From the NCBI GenBank assembly GCA_022573895.1, contig JACZTB010000014.1, forward strand, positions 1-37,648: 37,648 nt of DNA, written 5' to 3'. The position numbers and the translations under genes are program-made. Origin of the DNA: Nitrososphaerota archaeon (lineage in GTDB: Archaea; Thermoproteota; Nitrososphaeria; Nitrososphaerales; Nitrosopumilaceae). The notes under the pieces were generated by a model. It had not been told where the DNA came from and searched no databases. It saw only the letters and a program-made list of their open reading frames with translations. Each line of letters opens with the position of its first letter. Positions within the stretch are counted from its first letter, which is position 1. Positions 1-7,436 of the stretch are shown piece after piece.

Positions 1-615
1 TTGAGTATCTGTTGGAACTGAAGGGAACATTTGACCTGCAGAACTCTCTGCAACAGCAGCAGCCTCTTTTAGAATATTCTCTGATTCTGCGTTAGTAGTT
101 TCATCAACTCCAAATGTTGCATCGCCTAAGAAACTTTCTGACATAAAGCCTCCAAGCATTTCTGCCATTTGACCAATTTCTTGCTCAGCTCCAGGCATTA
201 TTTTCCCAAGAGATGATTTTAGATTTTTCATCAAGCCCATTGTTGGCATCATTGCTACTACAGTATCTCCAAGATCACTGCATGTAGTTAGCCGTAACTC
301 AATTTGCTCTAATGCTATTCTAGCACTACTCAAAATTTTTGTAACTTTTCTTATCTCTGCTAATTCATTTCCAAGAACCTTGCTGGTTTGTGTATCATGT
401 TTTTGTGTTGCCTCTACTATTCTCTTAAATAATTTTGCATCACGTTCTTGTAAGTTTGTTAGCATCGAGTCTAATTTCTGAATTTGTACTTGTAATTTTT
501 TAATTGCATTCGAAATTCTTGGTTTTAATGGTCCTTTAGGCTTGATAGAATCGTTAATTTTTTCAGCAATACCTGGTTTTGGTTGTTTTGACCATTTACT
601 AGATAGATTAGACAT
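1..615 (-). CDS. cdvB: CdvB-like ESCRT-III (Snf7 family) protein, partial
   Basis: Reading the minus strand from the ATG at 615 gives 205 uninterrupted codons that run off the left edge, so the C-terminus is missing. The protein starts MSNLSSKWSK, then has a basic helical stretch (about residues 26-60, with KPKGPLKPRISNAIKKLQ) followed by a long helix rich in charged residues and an acidic, Met-rich second half (GLMKNLKSSLGKIMPG, then EIGQMAEMLGGFM). A basic first hairpin followed by acidic helices is the ESCRT-III/Snf7 pattern, and in these archaea such proteins form the polymers of the Cdv cell-division machinery together with CdvA and the ATPase CdvC. Thaumarchaea carry several CdvB paralogues; because the C-terminal tail (which would show a CdvC-binding motif or winged helix) is outside the window, I cannot say which one this is. 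It is transcribed away from the neighbouring gene at 817. Confidence 0.82.
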   Translation of the reverse strand, partial: MSNLSSKWSKQPKPGIAEKINDSIKPKGPLKPRISNAIKKLQVQIQKLDSMLTNLQERDAKLFKRIVEATQKHDTQTSKVLGNELAEIRKVTKILSSARIALEQIELRLTTCSDLGDTVVAMMPTMGLMKNLKSSLGKIMPGAEQEIGQMAEMLGGFMSESFLGDATFGVDETTNAESENILKEAAAVAESSAGQMFPSVPTDTQ

Positions 616-816
616 CAAACTCGATTTTAGAAAATGTACTTAATTTTAGGGGTGAATATTGATTTACAGTTGATAAAATTTTACTAACAAAAACTAGGCA
701 TAAGGGTGGTTTTTCTTCAAGGCTCTATAAAGTAGAAATTTTGTCATTTTAGTAAAAAAATAGTCAGAAAAAATCTATTTAGACATTTTTTATAATGGAA
801 TTTACAATCTGTTTAA

Positions 817-1248
817 ATGAATAAAAAAATTGTAATGATTTCCACGGTTGTGATAATTACAATTTTTGTAGTAATTTTTTTGTTAAATACATCTGAGAAA
901 AATACTAATATTATATTTCACGTAACTCTTGCAGATCCTGACTTGTACATTAATGGAGTCTATACTGATACATTTACTATTGACGGAGGAGAATATTCTT
1001 TTAGATTTGTTCCAAATGGAAGCAGCCCAGAGATTTTATCAATTACATTAGATGGAGATAATTTTGATTTTTCTGAAGATTTTAAACTTGAAAGTACCTC
1101 ACATCAAATGGAAACCTCTGAGTATTTTACATGGAAATATAATGGCCAAAAAATTATTTTGGTTTCTGAGATGCAAGAAATTGACATAATTATCAACCCA
1201 AATGGAAATGTAATAGGCTCTGTATCTGTAGATATTTTAGTAAATTAA
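817..1248 (+). CDS. Small exported or membrane-anchored protein, unknown function
   Basis: A 143-residue protein with two lysines followed by a strongly hydrophobic helix (residues about 5-23, IVMISTVVIITIFVVIFLL), which should act as a signal anchor. The remainder is predicted outside the membrane and looks like a beta-rich domain (many alternating Ile/Val/Thr and Phe residues, repeated DGG/DGDN turns, C-terminal IDIIINPNGNVIGSVSVDIL). No cysteine lipobox is seen. A TATA-like ttataat lies at about 789-795, roughly 22 bases before the ATG, which suits a transcript with almost no leader. It stands alone on this strand and ends two bases before the candidate RNA at 1251. I do not recognise a family. 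Confidence 0.7.
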   Translation: MNKKIVMISTVVIITIFVVIFLLNTSEKNTNIIFHVTLADPDLYINGVYTDTFTIDGGEYSFRFVPNGSSPEILSITLDGDNFDFSEDFKLESTSHQMETSEYFTWKYNGQKIILVSEMQEIDIIINPNGNVIGSVSVDILVN

Positions 1249-1250
1249 GA

Positions 1251-1378
1251 GGCGTATACCCCTTAACTGCAGAACTCTGAGAGATTTCCTCTCGTAGTCA
1301 GATCATTATATCGTCTGATTGCCTTTATTGTTCCGCGGGGCTACGCAGTTTTAGTCGATAGGAATTATATCCTTCGGC
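1251..1378. ncRNA. Candidate structured RNA (unassigned)
   Basis: This gene-free stretch is about 45% G+C by my count, against roughly 25-30% in the flanking non-coding DNA, and it folds well. GCGUA (1252-1256) plus CCCC (1259-1262) pair with GGGG (1337-1340) plus UACGC (1342-1346) to close a domain. Inside are two hairpins: GAGAG/CUCUC (1279-1283 with 1289-1293) and AGUCAGA/UCUGAUU (1296-1302 with 1314-1320). A third hairpin, CG-AGGA/UCCU-CG (1356-1376), follows. AACUGC (1265-1270) is also perfectly complementary to GCAGUU (1345-1350), which would compete with the closing stem at 1345-1346. It does not fit tRNA, 5S, SRP or RNase P RNA signatures that I know. The strand is uncertain: it could be a structured 3' tail of the 817 gene or a separate RNA on either strand. 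The 135 bases after it, up to 1513, are very AT-rich and hold nothing I can name. Confidence 0.45.
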
Positions 1379-1513
1379 ATTAATTATTATAGTAACTATA
1401 ACTATTTAACATTTCATATAATATATTACAAAATTTTATAATATTTTATAAAATATTTTATGTCTATTTTGATATATTTAATCGATAAATTACAGATTTT
1501 TATGTAAAAAATA

Positions 1514-1802
1514 TTGAGATTGTCTGAAAGAGTTACATTAGCAACTGACGAAAGTTGTAGAATTGAATTTACTACAGCAAAAATTTTGTCAGAAAAAGGA
1601 GAAACAGTTGTGATTACAGTAAAGGACCCAGAGCGATTAGAAAAATCAACATTAAAGATTCCTAATGCAATTGGCATGTTTCTGACATTAGAAGTGATGT
1701 AAAAATGATGTGAATTAAACAGTTGAGAAATTTAGCAAGTTGGATATTCCTGTAAATAATGCTGCAATACTTTCAGTAGATGAGGGAGAATCAATAAAAT
1801 GA
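1514..1802 (+). pseudogene. Decayed short-chain dehydrogenase/reductase (N-terminal half)
   Basis: Frame one from the TTG at 1514 encodes 62 residues that line up with the start of an SDR: LATDESCRIE sits where the TGxxxGIG nucleotide-binding turn should be, followed by TAKILSEKGETVVITVKDPE and RLEKSTLKIPNAIG, as in many SDRs. All three motif glycines are changed to Asp, Arg and Glu, each explainable by a single G-to-A change. The homology then jumps frame: DIRSDVKMM is read from 1684, and VEKFSKLDIPVNNAAI from 1722, matching the SDR segment with the NNAG motif, before a stop at 1800-1802. So there are two frame changes and no trace of the catalytic YxxxK half. The first frame alone could be called a 62-residue gene, but the second fragment makes decay the better reading. 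A different, intact SDR lies at 33893. Confidence 0.65.
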
Positions 1803-1839
1803 ATTCACATAAATGTAATACATCACTGGAGATGAGAAT

Positions 1840-2049
1840 ATGATGAAAGACAGAAAGGCAAAAGCTAAGTTGATAATACTTTTAGGAGGTATTTGGATAA
1901 TGGTTACATTGCCATTACCATGGTTAGTAAACAATCCACTGGTTTCAGAATCACAGTTTTACACCATTCTTGCTATCATAGGAGTTATATCAATACCATT
2001 TATTGTTCTAGGAGTTGCATGGACATTAAAACCCGAACTTGCAAATTAG
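1840..2049 (+). CDS. Small two-helix membrane protein
   Basis: A 69-residue protein beginning with two methionines and a lysine-rich stretch (MMKDRKAKAK), then two hydrophobic segments, about residues 11-30 and 40-62, separated by a short polar turn with the sequence WLVNNPLVSESQ. The positive N-terminus suggests that both ends face the cytoplasm. It is followed without a gap by the phosphatase gene, whose start overlaps or closely follows its stop, so the two may be co-transcribed. The family is not recognised; small proteins of this form are common in thaumarchaea. Confidence 0.6.
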   Translation: MMKDRKAKAKLIILLGGIWIMVTLPLPWLVNNPLVSESQFYTILAIIGVISIPFIVLGVAWTLKPELAN

Positions 2050-2059
2050 GAAATTTCAT

Positions 2060-2875
2060 TTGAAAGATATTCCTATAGCTGATAAGATTCCTGAATTAGA
2101 TATTGCTATCAAGGCTGCAAAAGAAGCAGGAGATAAAATTTTAGAGATTTATCAGAGAGATTTTAGAATATCTAAAAAAAATGACGATTCTCCAATTACA
2201 GAAGCTGATCTTGAGAGTAACAAAATCATTAAAGAAATTCTCTCACAAACAAAACATACAATTTTGTCTGAAGAAGACAACGACGATCAAAATCGATTAT
2301 TAAAGGATATAATTTGGATTATAGATCCGCTTGATGGAACTTCTGATTTTATTGATAAGACAGGTGAATTTACAGTTATGATTGCGTTGATAAAAAACAA
2401 GAAACCAATTCTTGGAGTTATTGGTTGGCCTACAGAAAAAATATTCTTTGTTGCACAAAAAGGATGTGGAGCATTTAGATATTCAAATGGTGAGTGGAAG
2501 AAAATATCTGTAACAACACTATCAGAACTTTCAAAGTGTAGAGTAATTGGATCAAGACACCATTTATCAGATAAAGAAAAATTATTTATCAAAAAATTAG
2601 GTATTCAAGATTTTACGAGTATAGGCAGTTCATTAAAAGTTGGAAAGATCAGCTCAGGAGAAGCTGAGATATACATCACAACCACAAACAAAATGAAGGA
2701 ATGGGATTCAGCTGCGTCTTATTGTATTATTTCAGAAGCAGGAGGAAAAATGACAGATATGTTAGGCAATGATATTACATACAATAACAAGCAAGTTTTT
2801 CACCAAAATGGAATTTTAGTGACAAACGGATTAATTCATAATAAAATAATTAAAGAATTTAGAAAATTAGAGTAG
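2060..2875 (+). CDS. cysQ: Inositol-monophosphatase family enzyme, probable PAP (3'(2'),5'-bisphosphate) phosphatase
   Basis: The protein carries the metal-binding motifs of the IMPase/CysQ superfamily: SEEDNDD (about residues 70-76), DPLDGTSDF (89-97) and EWDSAAS (214-220). These bind two or three Mg2+ ions for phosphate removal. Length, about 271 residues, is normal for the family. IMPase, fructose-bisphosphatase and PAP phosphatase activities share these motifs, so the substrate is inferred: the gene ends overlapping, tail to tail, with APS kinase, whose product PAPS yields PAP, and PAP is the CysQ substrate. There is no ATG. I chose the TTG at 2060 because AGGA lies eight bases before it; a TTG at 2039, inside the previous gene, is the alternative and would add seven residues. 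Confidence 0.85.
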   Translation: MKDIPIADKIPELDIAIKAAKEAGDKILEIYQRDFRISKKNDDSPITEADLESNKIIKEILSQTKHTILSEEDNDDQNRLLKDIIWIIDPLDGTSDFIDKTGEFTVMIALIKNKKPILGVIGWPTEKIFFVAQKGCGAFRYSNGEWKKISVTTLSELSKCRVIGSRHHLSDKEKLFIKKLGIQDFTSIGSSLKVGKISSGEAEIYITTTNKMKEWDSAASYCIISEAGGKMTDMLGNDITYNNKQVFHQNGILVTNGLIHNKIIKEFRKLE

Positions 2876-3382
2876 GTGTCTTCCTTTAAGAAAGTCCTTT
2901 ACTTTGTTTGAACTATCTAAAAGTGGTTCATGTTCTGTATCAATTACTAAATCTGCATTTTCTGGAGCTTCATAAGGATCATCAATTCCTGTAAATCCTT
3001 TAATTTCACCTTTTCTTGCCTTAGCATACATGCCTTTGACATCTCTTTCTTCACATTTTTCAACTGAACACTTTACAAAACATTCAGCAAACTGATCACC
3101 TGCATTAATAATCTCTCTTGCACTTTTTCTATTCTCAATGTATGGTGAAACTAAAGACACTACACTTGAAACGCCATGATTTAGCAAAAGCTTTGCCAAA
3201 TAAGCAACTTTTTTGTTGTGTTCATCACGTCCTGCTTTTGAAAAGTCTTTTGGTGAGAACCATTCCCTTAGTTCATCACCATCAAGCATTGCCAAATTTG
3301 GAATATCTTTTTGCAAATCTTTTACAATTGTGGTCTTACCTGAACAAGGAAGACCAGTCATCCAAAGAACAAAAGGTTTCAT
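2867..3382 (-). CDS. cysC: Adenylylsulfate (APS) kinase
   Basis: 171 residues, close to the usual length of a stand-alone CysC. The P-loop GLPCSGKTT lies at residues 10-18, followed by DGDELREWFS (34-43), which corresponds to the conserved DGD substrate motif. Near the C-terminus, KARKGEIKGFTGIDDPYEAP is the typical APS-binding lid. The enzyme phosphorylates APS with ATP to give PAPS, in the cytoplasm. It is convergent with and overlaps the phosphatase gene by nine bases, so both halves of a PAPS/PAP cycle sit together although they are not in one operon. The start is the ATG at 3380-3382. I saw no ATP sulfurylase in the window. Confidence 0.93.
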   Translation of the reverse strand: MKPFVLWMTGLPCSGKTTIVKDLQKDIPNLAMLDGDELREWFSPKDFSKAGRDEHNKKVAYLAKLLLNHGVSSVVSLVSPYIENRKSAREIINAGDQFAECFVKCSVEKCEERDVKGMYAKARKGEIKGFTGIDDPYEAPENADLVIDTEHEPLLDSSNKVKDFLKGRHLL

Positions 3383-3419
3383 AAATCAAAATTCCTCAAA
3401 TGCCAATAAAGAGCTTACG

Positions 3420-3962
3420 TTAATTTTGAAACCAAGGTTGGTTCTCTAGATATTCAATCTCTTTAATCATATCTTCCATCTTTTTTGAAATTGTCATAAC
3501 TGATTTAAATTGCTCATACATCTCAAATTCTTCTTCTTTTGAGAGTACTTCTGATTCGGCTTTATCAAAAAAGTTTTCTTCTTTGTTTTTATGGTCCATC
3601 AAAAATATTGAATATGTTTTTAGATACCTTGCAACAGGTTCTCTTGCATCTTCTCCTTTTTTCCATCTTTTAAGATGTTTTTTGATTTGTAGTGCAATCC
3701 TTCTAGAAAACTCATGTTCTATTAACAAGCCTCTGATTTCTTGTTTAAGATGATCATAGCTGGCAACACAAGGAAAATAGGAATCTTCTTCTCTTGAATA
3801 ATGAATAGAGTCTAAGAATTCATCTATAACTAATGAAATTTTATCTATATCAGATAAAGGAATATTTTTTCCCGCATAAAGATCTGTATAACACTTTATG
3901 ATTACATTCTCCAAGCGTTTAATCTGCTTGTGATCCTTACGTAATTCATCTGTAGCACTCAA
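3420..3962 (-). CDS. Hemerythrin-like HHE cation-binding protein
   Basis: A fully helical 180-residue protein with the histidine and glutamate ligands of a hemerythrin four-helix bundle: H11 (RKDHKQ), H54 and E58 in IHYSREED, H83 in LIEHEFSRR, and H124 with E128 in DHKNKEENFF. Such domains bind a di-iron centre and sense or store oxygen, or handle iron and redox or nitric oxide stress. There is no signal peptide and no membrane segment, so it should be cytoplasmic. A single HHE domain makes up about residues 1-140; the remainder is a charged helix ending in PWFQN. It is divergent from the antiporter at 4080, with a perfect inverted repeat directly upstream. The exact role is unknown. Confidence 0.85.
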   Translation of the reverse strand: MSATDELRKDHKQIKRLENVIIKCYTDLYAGKNIPLSDIDKISLVIDEFLDSIHYSREEDSYFPCVASYDHLKQEIRGLLIEHEFSRRIALQIKKHLKRWKKGEDAREPVARYLKTYSIFLMDHKNKEENFFDKAESEVLSKEEEFEMYEQFKSVMTISKKMEDMIKEIEYLENQPWFQN

Positions 3963-3978
3963 GTATGAAAAATGTGTA

Positions 3979-4013
3979 ATAGTTGATTTTATGTGTATCT
4001 AAAAATCAACTAT
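3979..4013. promoter_or_regulatory. Perfect 12-bp inverted repeat between divergent genes
   Basis: ATAGTTGATTTT (3979-3990) and its exact reverse complement AAAATCAACTAT (4002-4013) are separated by 11 bases. The element begins 17 bases upstream of the hemerythrin start (minus strand) and lies 67 bases upstream of the antiporter start (plus strand). A dimeric regulator site is the simplest reading; a transcript hairpin is possible. No intergenic sequence of similar quality was seen at neighbouring genes. Confidence 0.55.
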
Positions 4014-4079
4014 GGAGCTTAAAATTAACAAACAAATCCAGTTTAACTTTTATCCACACACGTTTACATTCAGGCATTA

Positions 4080-5459
4080 ATGAATCCCATAATTTTGTCT
4101 GTTTTGAATTTAATTAGAGAACAAACTGGCGAGGTGTTTTCATTATCTGATTTTGAACCAAGTTTGATTTTGGACAAAATTGCAGAGCTACAAAGTTCTA
4201 TAGCAACATTATCTATTCAAGATGGGCCAATTGCTTCTGCTCATGTAATATTACTTGCAGCAGGAGTGGTAATTTTTCTTGGAGTTGCAGGAGAAGCATT
4301 CTTCAAAAAAACAGGAATTCCAGATGTAGCATTTTTGATGATTTTTGGAGTAATTATAGGACCTGTTCTTGGAATTATTCAACCAGAAGCTGTTATCGAA
4401 GTAGTACCATATTTTGCGGCACTTGCATTGATAATTATCATGTTTGATGGTGGATTACACCTAGACATCAAACATATTGTAAAAACTGCACACTTTTCTG
4501 TAACACTAGCTATTCTTGGTTTTATTTTATCAGTTGTAATCATTACACTTGCTACTCATTATGCATTAGGTTGGCTGTGGTTAGAGAGTATTTTGTTAGC
4601 TACAATTGTAGGTGGAAGTAGTTCCGCAATTGTTTTTGGCCTTGTCAGAAATATCAAAATTTCAGAAGAAATCAAATCAATGCTAAGTTTTGAATCCGCA
4701 CTAACTGATATTCTAGCCATGATTGTTGCATTCATATTATTTGAAGCAGTGCTTATAGGACATTTTGATTTACAAACATTGCAAGAAACCCTTGGAAGAG
4801 CAGTTGTTGTAGGTTTGGTTCTTGGATTTGGGGTCGGAATCCCTTGGATGTATTTTTCAACAAAGCTTGGAAATGCTCAACACGCATACATGCTTACATT
4901 AGGAATCTTGTTTGTTTTGTTCTTCTTGGCAAACTCATTTGGAGAATCAGGAGCTCTAATAGCACTGGTATTTGGTTTAATGCTTGGAAACAAACGCCAC
5001 CTCTCACGAATACTCAGATTTAAACTGCCAAAGATCGAGACGGACGATCCAACACATAATCAACTAACATTTTTGGTAAGAACATTCTTCTTTGTGTTTG
5101 TTGGGTTAATGGCAAGTTTTGGACAAATAGAATATATTGTATTTGGAGTTTTGATCACAATTGCTGTTTACTTGGGAAGAATATTTGTTGGTAAGATAAC
5201 TCTAACAAAGAGATTTTCCAAATTAGATAGAGCAGTGACAAACTCAATGATTCCTAGAGGATTAGCTGCAGCAGTACTTGCTACATATCCAATTACCATG
5301 GGTTTACCAAATGCAGAAGCATATTCACAAATCATATTCTTTATCATTTTAACATCAGTAATTATTACAACAATTGGATTAGGAAAATCAAAGAATATTC
5401 CACCACCTGAACCAGTTGAGGGGGGATTTGTTGAAAAACCACCTAAGGATTCAGAGTAG
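4080..5459 (+). CDS. Cation/proton antiporter, CPA1 (NhaP-like) family
   Basis: 459 residues with about 12 hydrophobic segments between residues 57 and 440, preceded by a polar 50-residue N-terminal region and followed by a proline-rich, charged cytoplasmic tail (IPPPEPVEGGFVEKPPKDSE). Family marks include GPVLGI near residue 97, FDGGLHLD near 121, ESALTD near 203 (the acidic pair of the ion-binding site) and RGLAAAVLA near 393. It should exchange Na+ or K+ for H+ across the cell membrane and so regulate pH or salt. Family members with other ions exist, so specificity is not assigned. The gene is divergent from the hemerythrin gene and its stop codon directly abuts the small ORF at 5460. Confidence 0.9.
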   Translation: MNPIILSVLNLIREQTGEVFSLSDFEPSLILDKIAELQSSIATLSIQDGPIASAHVILLAAGVVIFLGVAGEAFFKKTGIPDVAFLMIFGVIIGPVLGIIQPEAVIEVVPYFAALALIIIMFDGGLHLDIKHIVKTAHFSVTLAILGFILSVVIITLATHYALGWLWLESILLATIVGGSSSAIVFGLVRNIKISEEIKSMLSFESALTDILAMIVAFILFEAVLIGHFDLQTLQETLGRAVVVGLVLGFGVGIPWMYFSTKLGNAQHAYMLTLGILFVLFFLANSFGESGALIALVFGLMLGNKRHLSRILRFKLPKIETDDPTHNQLTFLVRTFFFVFVGLMASFGQIEYIVFGVLITIAVYLGRIFVGKITLTKRFSKLDRAVTNSMIPRGLAAAVLATYPITMGLPNAEAYSQIIFFIILTSVIITTIGLGKSKNIPPPEPVEGGFVEKPPKDSE

Positions 5460-5660
5460 ATGAATAATTTACCATTTCTACGCGTTCCTTATATGCAAAA
5501 TTTCTTTATAGATTTTATGGTAGAAATTCCAGCAATTTCAAAAAAAGAAAATTTGTTTTCTGAAGAAAAACTATCTTGGAGAGACATTCAGGGATTAAGT
5601 TGGACATTAGAAGAACATAGTTTTGAATTAAATGACAAATTATCTACAAGTGTAAGTTAG
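5460..5660 (+). CDS. Small protein of unknown function
   Basis: The frame opens on the base after the antiporter stop and encodes 66 residues without membrane segments; the C-terminal half is polar and acidic. An internal ATG at 5517 would give a 47-residue protein beginning MVEIPAISKK. That start lies about 24 bases after a TATA-like ttatatgc (5489-5496), the spacing expected of a leaderless archaeal transcript, so the shorter form is at least as likely as one translated together with the antiporter. Convergent with the TFB gene at 5675. No recognised family; it could be spurious. Confidence 0.45.
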   Translation: MNNLPFLRVPYMQNFFIDFMVEIPAISKKENLFSEEKLSWRDIQGLSWTLEEHSFELNDKLSTSVS

Positions 5661-5674
5661 ATTATTTTTTTAAA

Positions 5675-6580
5675 TTATAGATCAAGTGTTTCTTTGAGAC
5701 CCTTGTATCTATTTCTGATAGTTACTTCGGTAACATTTGCGGCTTCGGCAATATCACGTTGAGTTTTATCTTCACCATTTCTGACACAAGATAGGTACAA
5801 TGCTGCAGCTGCTAGTCCCATTGGATCTTTTCCTGCAGAAACTTCATTTTCTTGTGCTTTTTTTAGTACTTTAATAGCAAACCTTTTTGTTTTTTCAGCA
5901 ATTCCTATTTTGCTTGCAATCCTTGCAACACATTGGACTGAATCAGTTACGGGCATCTTCAAGTCAAGTTCTTTAACTAGTAATCTATAACATCTCGCAA
6001 TATCTTTTCTTTTAATGTTACCAGCTTCTTCTACATCTTTTAGATTTCTTGGCGTTTCAGTATCACGACAAGCAGCATAAAGTGCTGCTGCCATTAGGGC
6101 TGAAATAGAACGACCTCTAACAAGTCCTTTTTCAAGTGCTTTTCTGTAAAGATAAGCTGCTTTTTCAATTACTGCATCAGAAATAGCTAGTTTGTCTTTT
6201 AGTCTATTTAATTCACTAAATGCTTGTCGAAAGTTTCTATCTACTGGTTCATGAACTTGACTTCTACTGTCCCAAGTTCTTAGTCTTTCAATTGTGCTTT
6301 TCATAGTTGCTGAAAGTGGTCTACCAGAAGCATCTTTGTTTATAGGATTGATGATTGTTGCAAGACCCATATCATGCATTGTTAACGATGTTGGTGCACC
6401 AGCTCTCGCTCTATCTCCATGTTCATCTTGAGAAAATGATCTCCATTCTGGGCCAGACTCTTGTAATTTTTCAGTAATTACAAATCCACATTTGGAGCAA
6501 AACATTTCTCCTGATTCATTGTCAGTAACGAATTTTCCCTGTGCACATCTTGGGCACAATTCATTTGTTTTATTTACCAT
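5675..6580 (-). CDS. tfb: Transcription initiation factor TFB (TFIIB homologue)
   Basis: A canonical 301-residue TFB. The N-terminal zinc ribbon has C9-x2-C12 and C28-x2-C31. The B-reader/linker region contains EWRSFSQDE and GAPTSLTMHDMGLATII, and two cyclin-fold repeats follow (about residues 110-200 and 205-298), the second ending in the helix-turn-helix that reads the BRE element (VTEVTIRNRYKGLKETLDL). It recruits RNA polymerase to TBP-bound promoters. A second, more divergent TFB lies at 8519. The start is an ATG at 6578-6580. It is preceded by an unrelated gene in the same direction but a 164-bp gap with a hairpin separates them, so it probably has its own promoter. Confidence 0.96.
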   Translation of the reverse strand: MVNKTNELCPRCAQGKFVTDNESGEMFCSKCGFVITEKLQESGPEWRSFSQDEHGDRARAGAPTSLTMHDMGLATIINPINKDASGRPLSATMKSTIERLRTWDSRSQVHEPVDRNFRQAFSELNRLKDKLAISDAVIEKAAYLYRKALEKGLVRGRSISALMAAALYAACRDTETPRNLKDVEEAGNIKRKDIARCYRLLVKELDLKMPVTDSVQCVARIASKIGIAEKTKRFAIKVLKKAQENEVSAGKDPMGLAAAALYLSCVRNGEDKTQRDIAEAANVTEVTIRNRYKGLKETLDL

Positions 6581-6714
6581 TCACGAGTCTAGGTTCCTCG
6601 TTATTTGGTATTTATTAATCAACAACTTTTTTCTTCAAATTTCTAGGCAGATTTAAGCCCAATAATAACACAAAATAGTTTTTGTGTGGTAATTCAAGAT
6701 ATGAAGTATGAAAT

Positions 6715-6741
6715 CAACCATTAATCTAACGATTAATGTTG
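6715..6741. terminator. Hairpin after the 6745 gene
   Basis: CATTAATC (6719-6726) and GATTAATG (6731-6738) form a perfect 8-bp stem with a TAAC loop, lengthened by CAA/TTG past one bulged base. It starts a few bases beyond the stop of the minus-strand gene at 6745 and sits between that gene and TFB. The run of T expected of an archaeal terminator is weak on this side, so a protein-binding palindrome is also possible. Confidence 0.35.
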
Positions 6742-6744
6742 AAA

Positions 6745-7044
6745 CTAAGATTCTAGTTTTTCTTTAATTGTTTGAATGTATTTTTTGTTGTATTCATTGA
6801 ATAGTTTAATTTTGTTTTGCGCCAAAGCCATAGCACCTGGTCTACTATTCACATGTTTTTCGGTAATTTTTTGTTGTTCTAAAAGCTTCTCAAGATTCTC
6901 CTTTGATTGGAATTCAAGTTCTGCAAGTAAAATTGCAAGTTCTTTTTCGAGAATATTTTTGGTGTCAGGAATTTCAGGCGGTTTAGCACCAATGATTTCT
7001 TTGGTTGTAATTTTACCAAATATTTTTTTGTCTAATTCTAGCAA
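6745..7044 (-). CDS. Small helical protein, unknown function
   Basis: 99 residues, mostly charged helix (Lys/Glu-rich; residues about 28-95), with a short N-terminal beta-like part ending in GAKPPEIPD. No cysteine, no membrane helix and no signal peptide. The start used is TTG at 7042-7044, as no ATG is available upstream. The DNA downstream carries a hairpin that may end the transcript. The function is not recognised; a coiled-coil interaction partner is a guess only. Confidence 0.6.
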   Translation of the reverse strand: MLELDKKIFGKITTKEIIGAKPPEIPDTKNILEKELAILLAELEFQSKENLEKLLEQQKITEKHVNSRPGAMALAQNKIKLFNEYNKKYIQTIKEKLES

Positions 7045-7163
7045 TAATAGAAAGTAGAATTCGTGTTATAAATTCGATTTTATTTTAAAAGAGTTTACAA
7101 AAGAATTTTAATTATGCCTAAGAAGTAAATGTCTACTTATAAGAAATCAACACATGTAAAATT

Positions 7164-7436
7164 ATGGTAATTCCAAGTGACGTTGAAGAATTTGTTGAAA
7201 AGCACATCAAGTTAATGATTTCCCAAACTGAAACATATCTACCTTTTATTAAAGTTGTATTTCCTTACTCAAACAATGTAGCTGATAGCGTTTACAATCT
7301 AATTATCGGCAGTGCATTATCTGTATTTGTCAATCAATTTGCAATTAAGATGAAAAATCCAACTGTAGAAGATTTTACAGACTTTGGAAAGATTGCTCTT
7401 AAATATAGAGATCAGATTGATCAGTTTTTTAAATAG
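7164..7436 (+). CDS. Conserved-looking small protein, unknown function
   Basis: A 90-residue protein with an ATG start, predicted to be mainly helical, with a moderately hydrophobic centre (NLIIGSALSVFVNQFAIKM, about residues 46-64) that is probably a buried helix, since it contains polar residues. The rest is acidic at the N-terminus (PSDVEEFVEKH) and ends DQIDQFFK. It stops exactly where the convergent gene at 7437 stops. No family recognised. Confidence 0.6.
   Translation: MVIPSDVEEFVEKHIKLMISQTETYLPFIKVVFPYSNNVADSVYNLIIGSALSVFVNQFAIKMKNPTVEDFTDFGKIALKYRDQIDQFFK

Noticed and set aside
1251-1378. TPP riboswitch
   Set aside because: A CTGAGA occurs at 1277-1282, but the other conserved blocks of the aptamer (ACCTGAT and TAATGCCAGCG types) are missing and no thiamine gene follows.
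1251-1378. tRNA, SRP or RNase P RNA
   Set aside because: No T-arm GGTTCRA, no SRP helix-8 motif, and no conserved RNase P GGAAAGTCC or ACAGAA blocks on either strand.
3118-3449. Plus-strand frames opposite cysC
   Set aside because: They are antisense to a clear enzyme gene and have no protein-like features.
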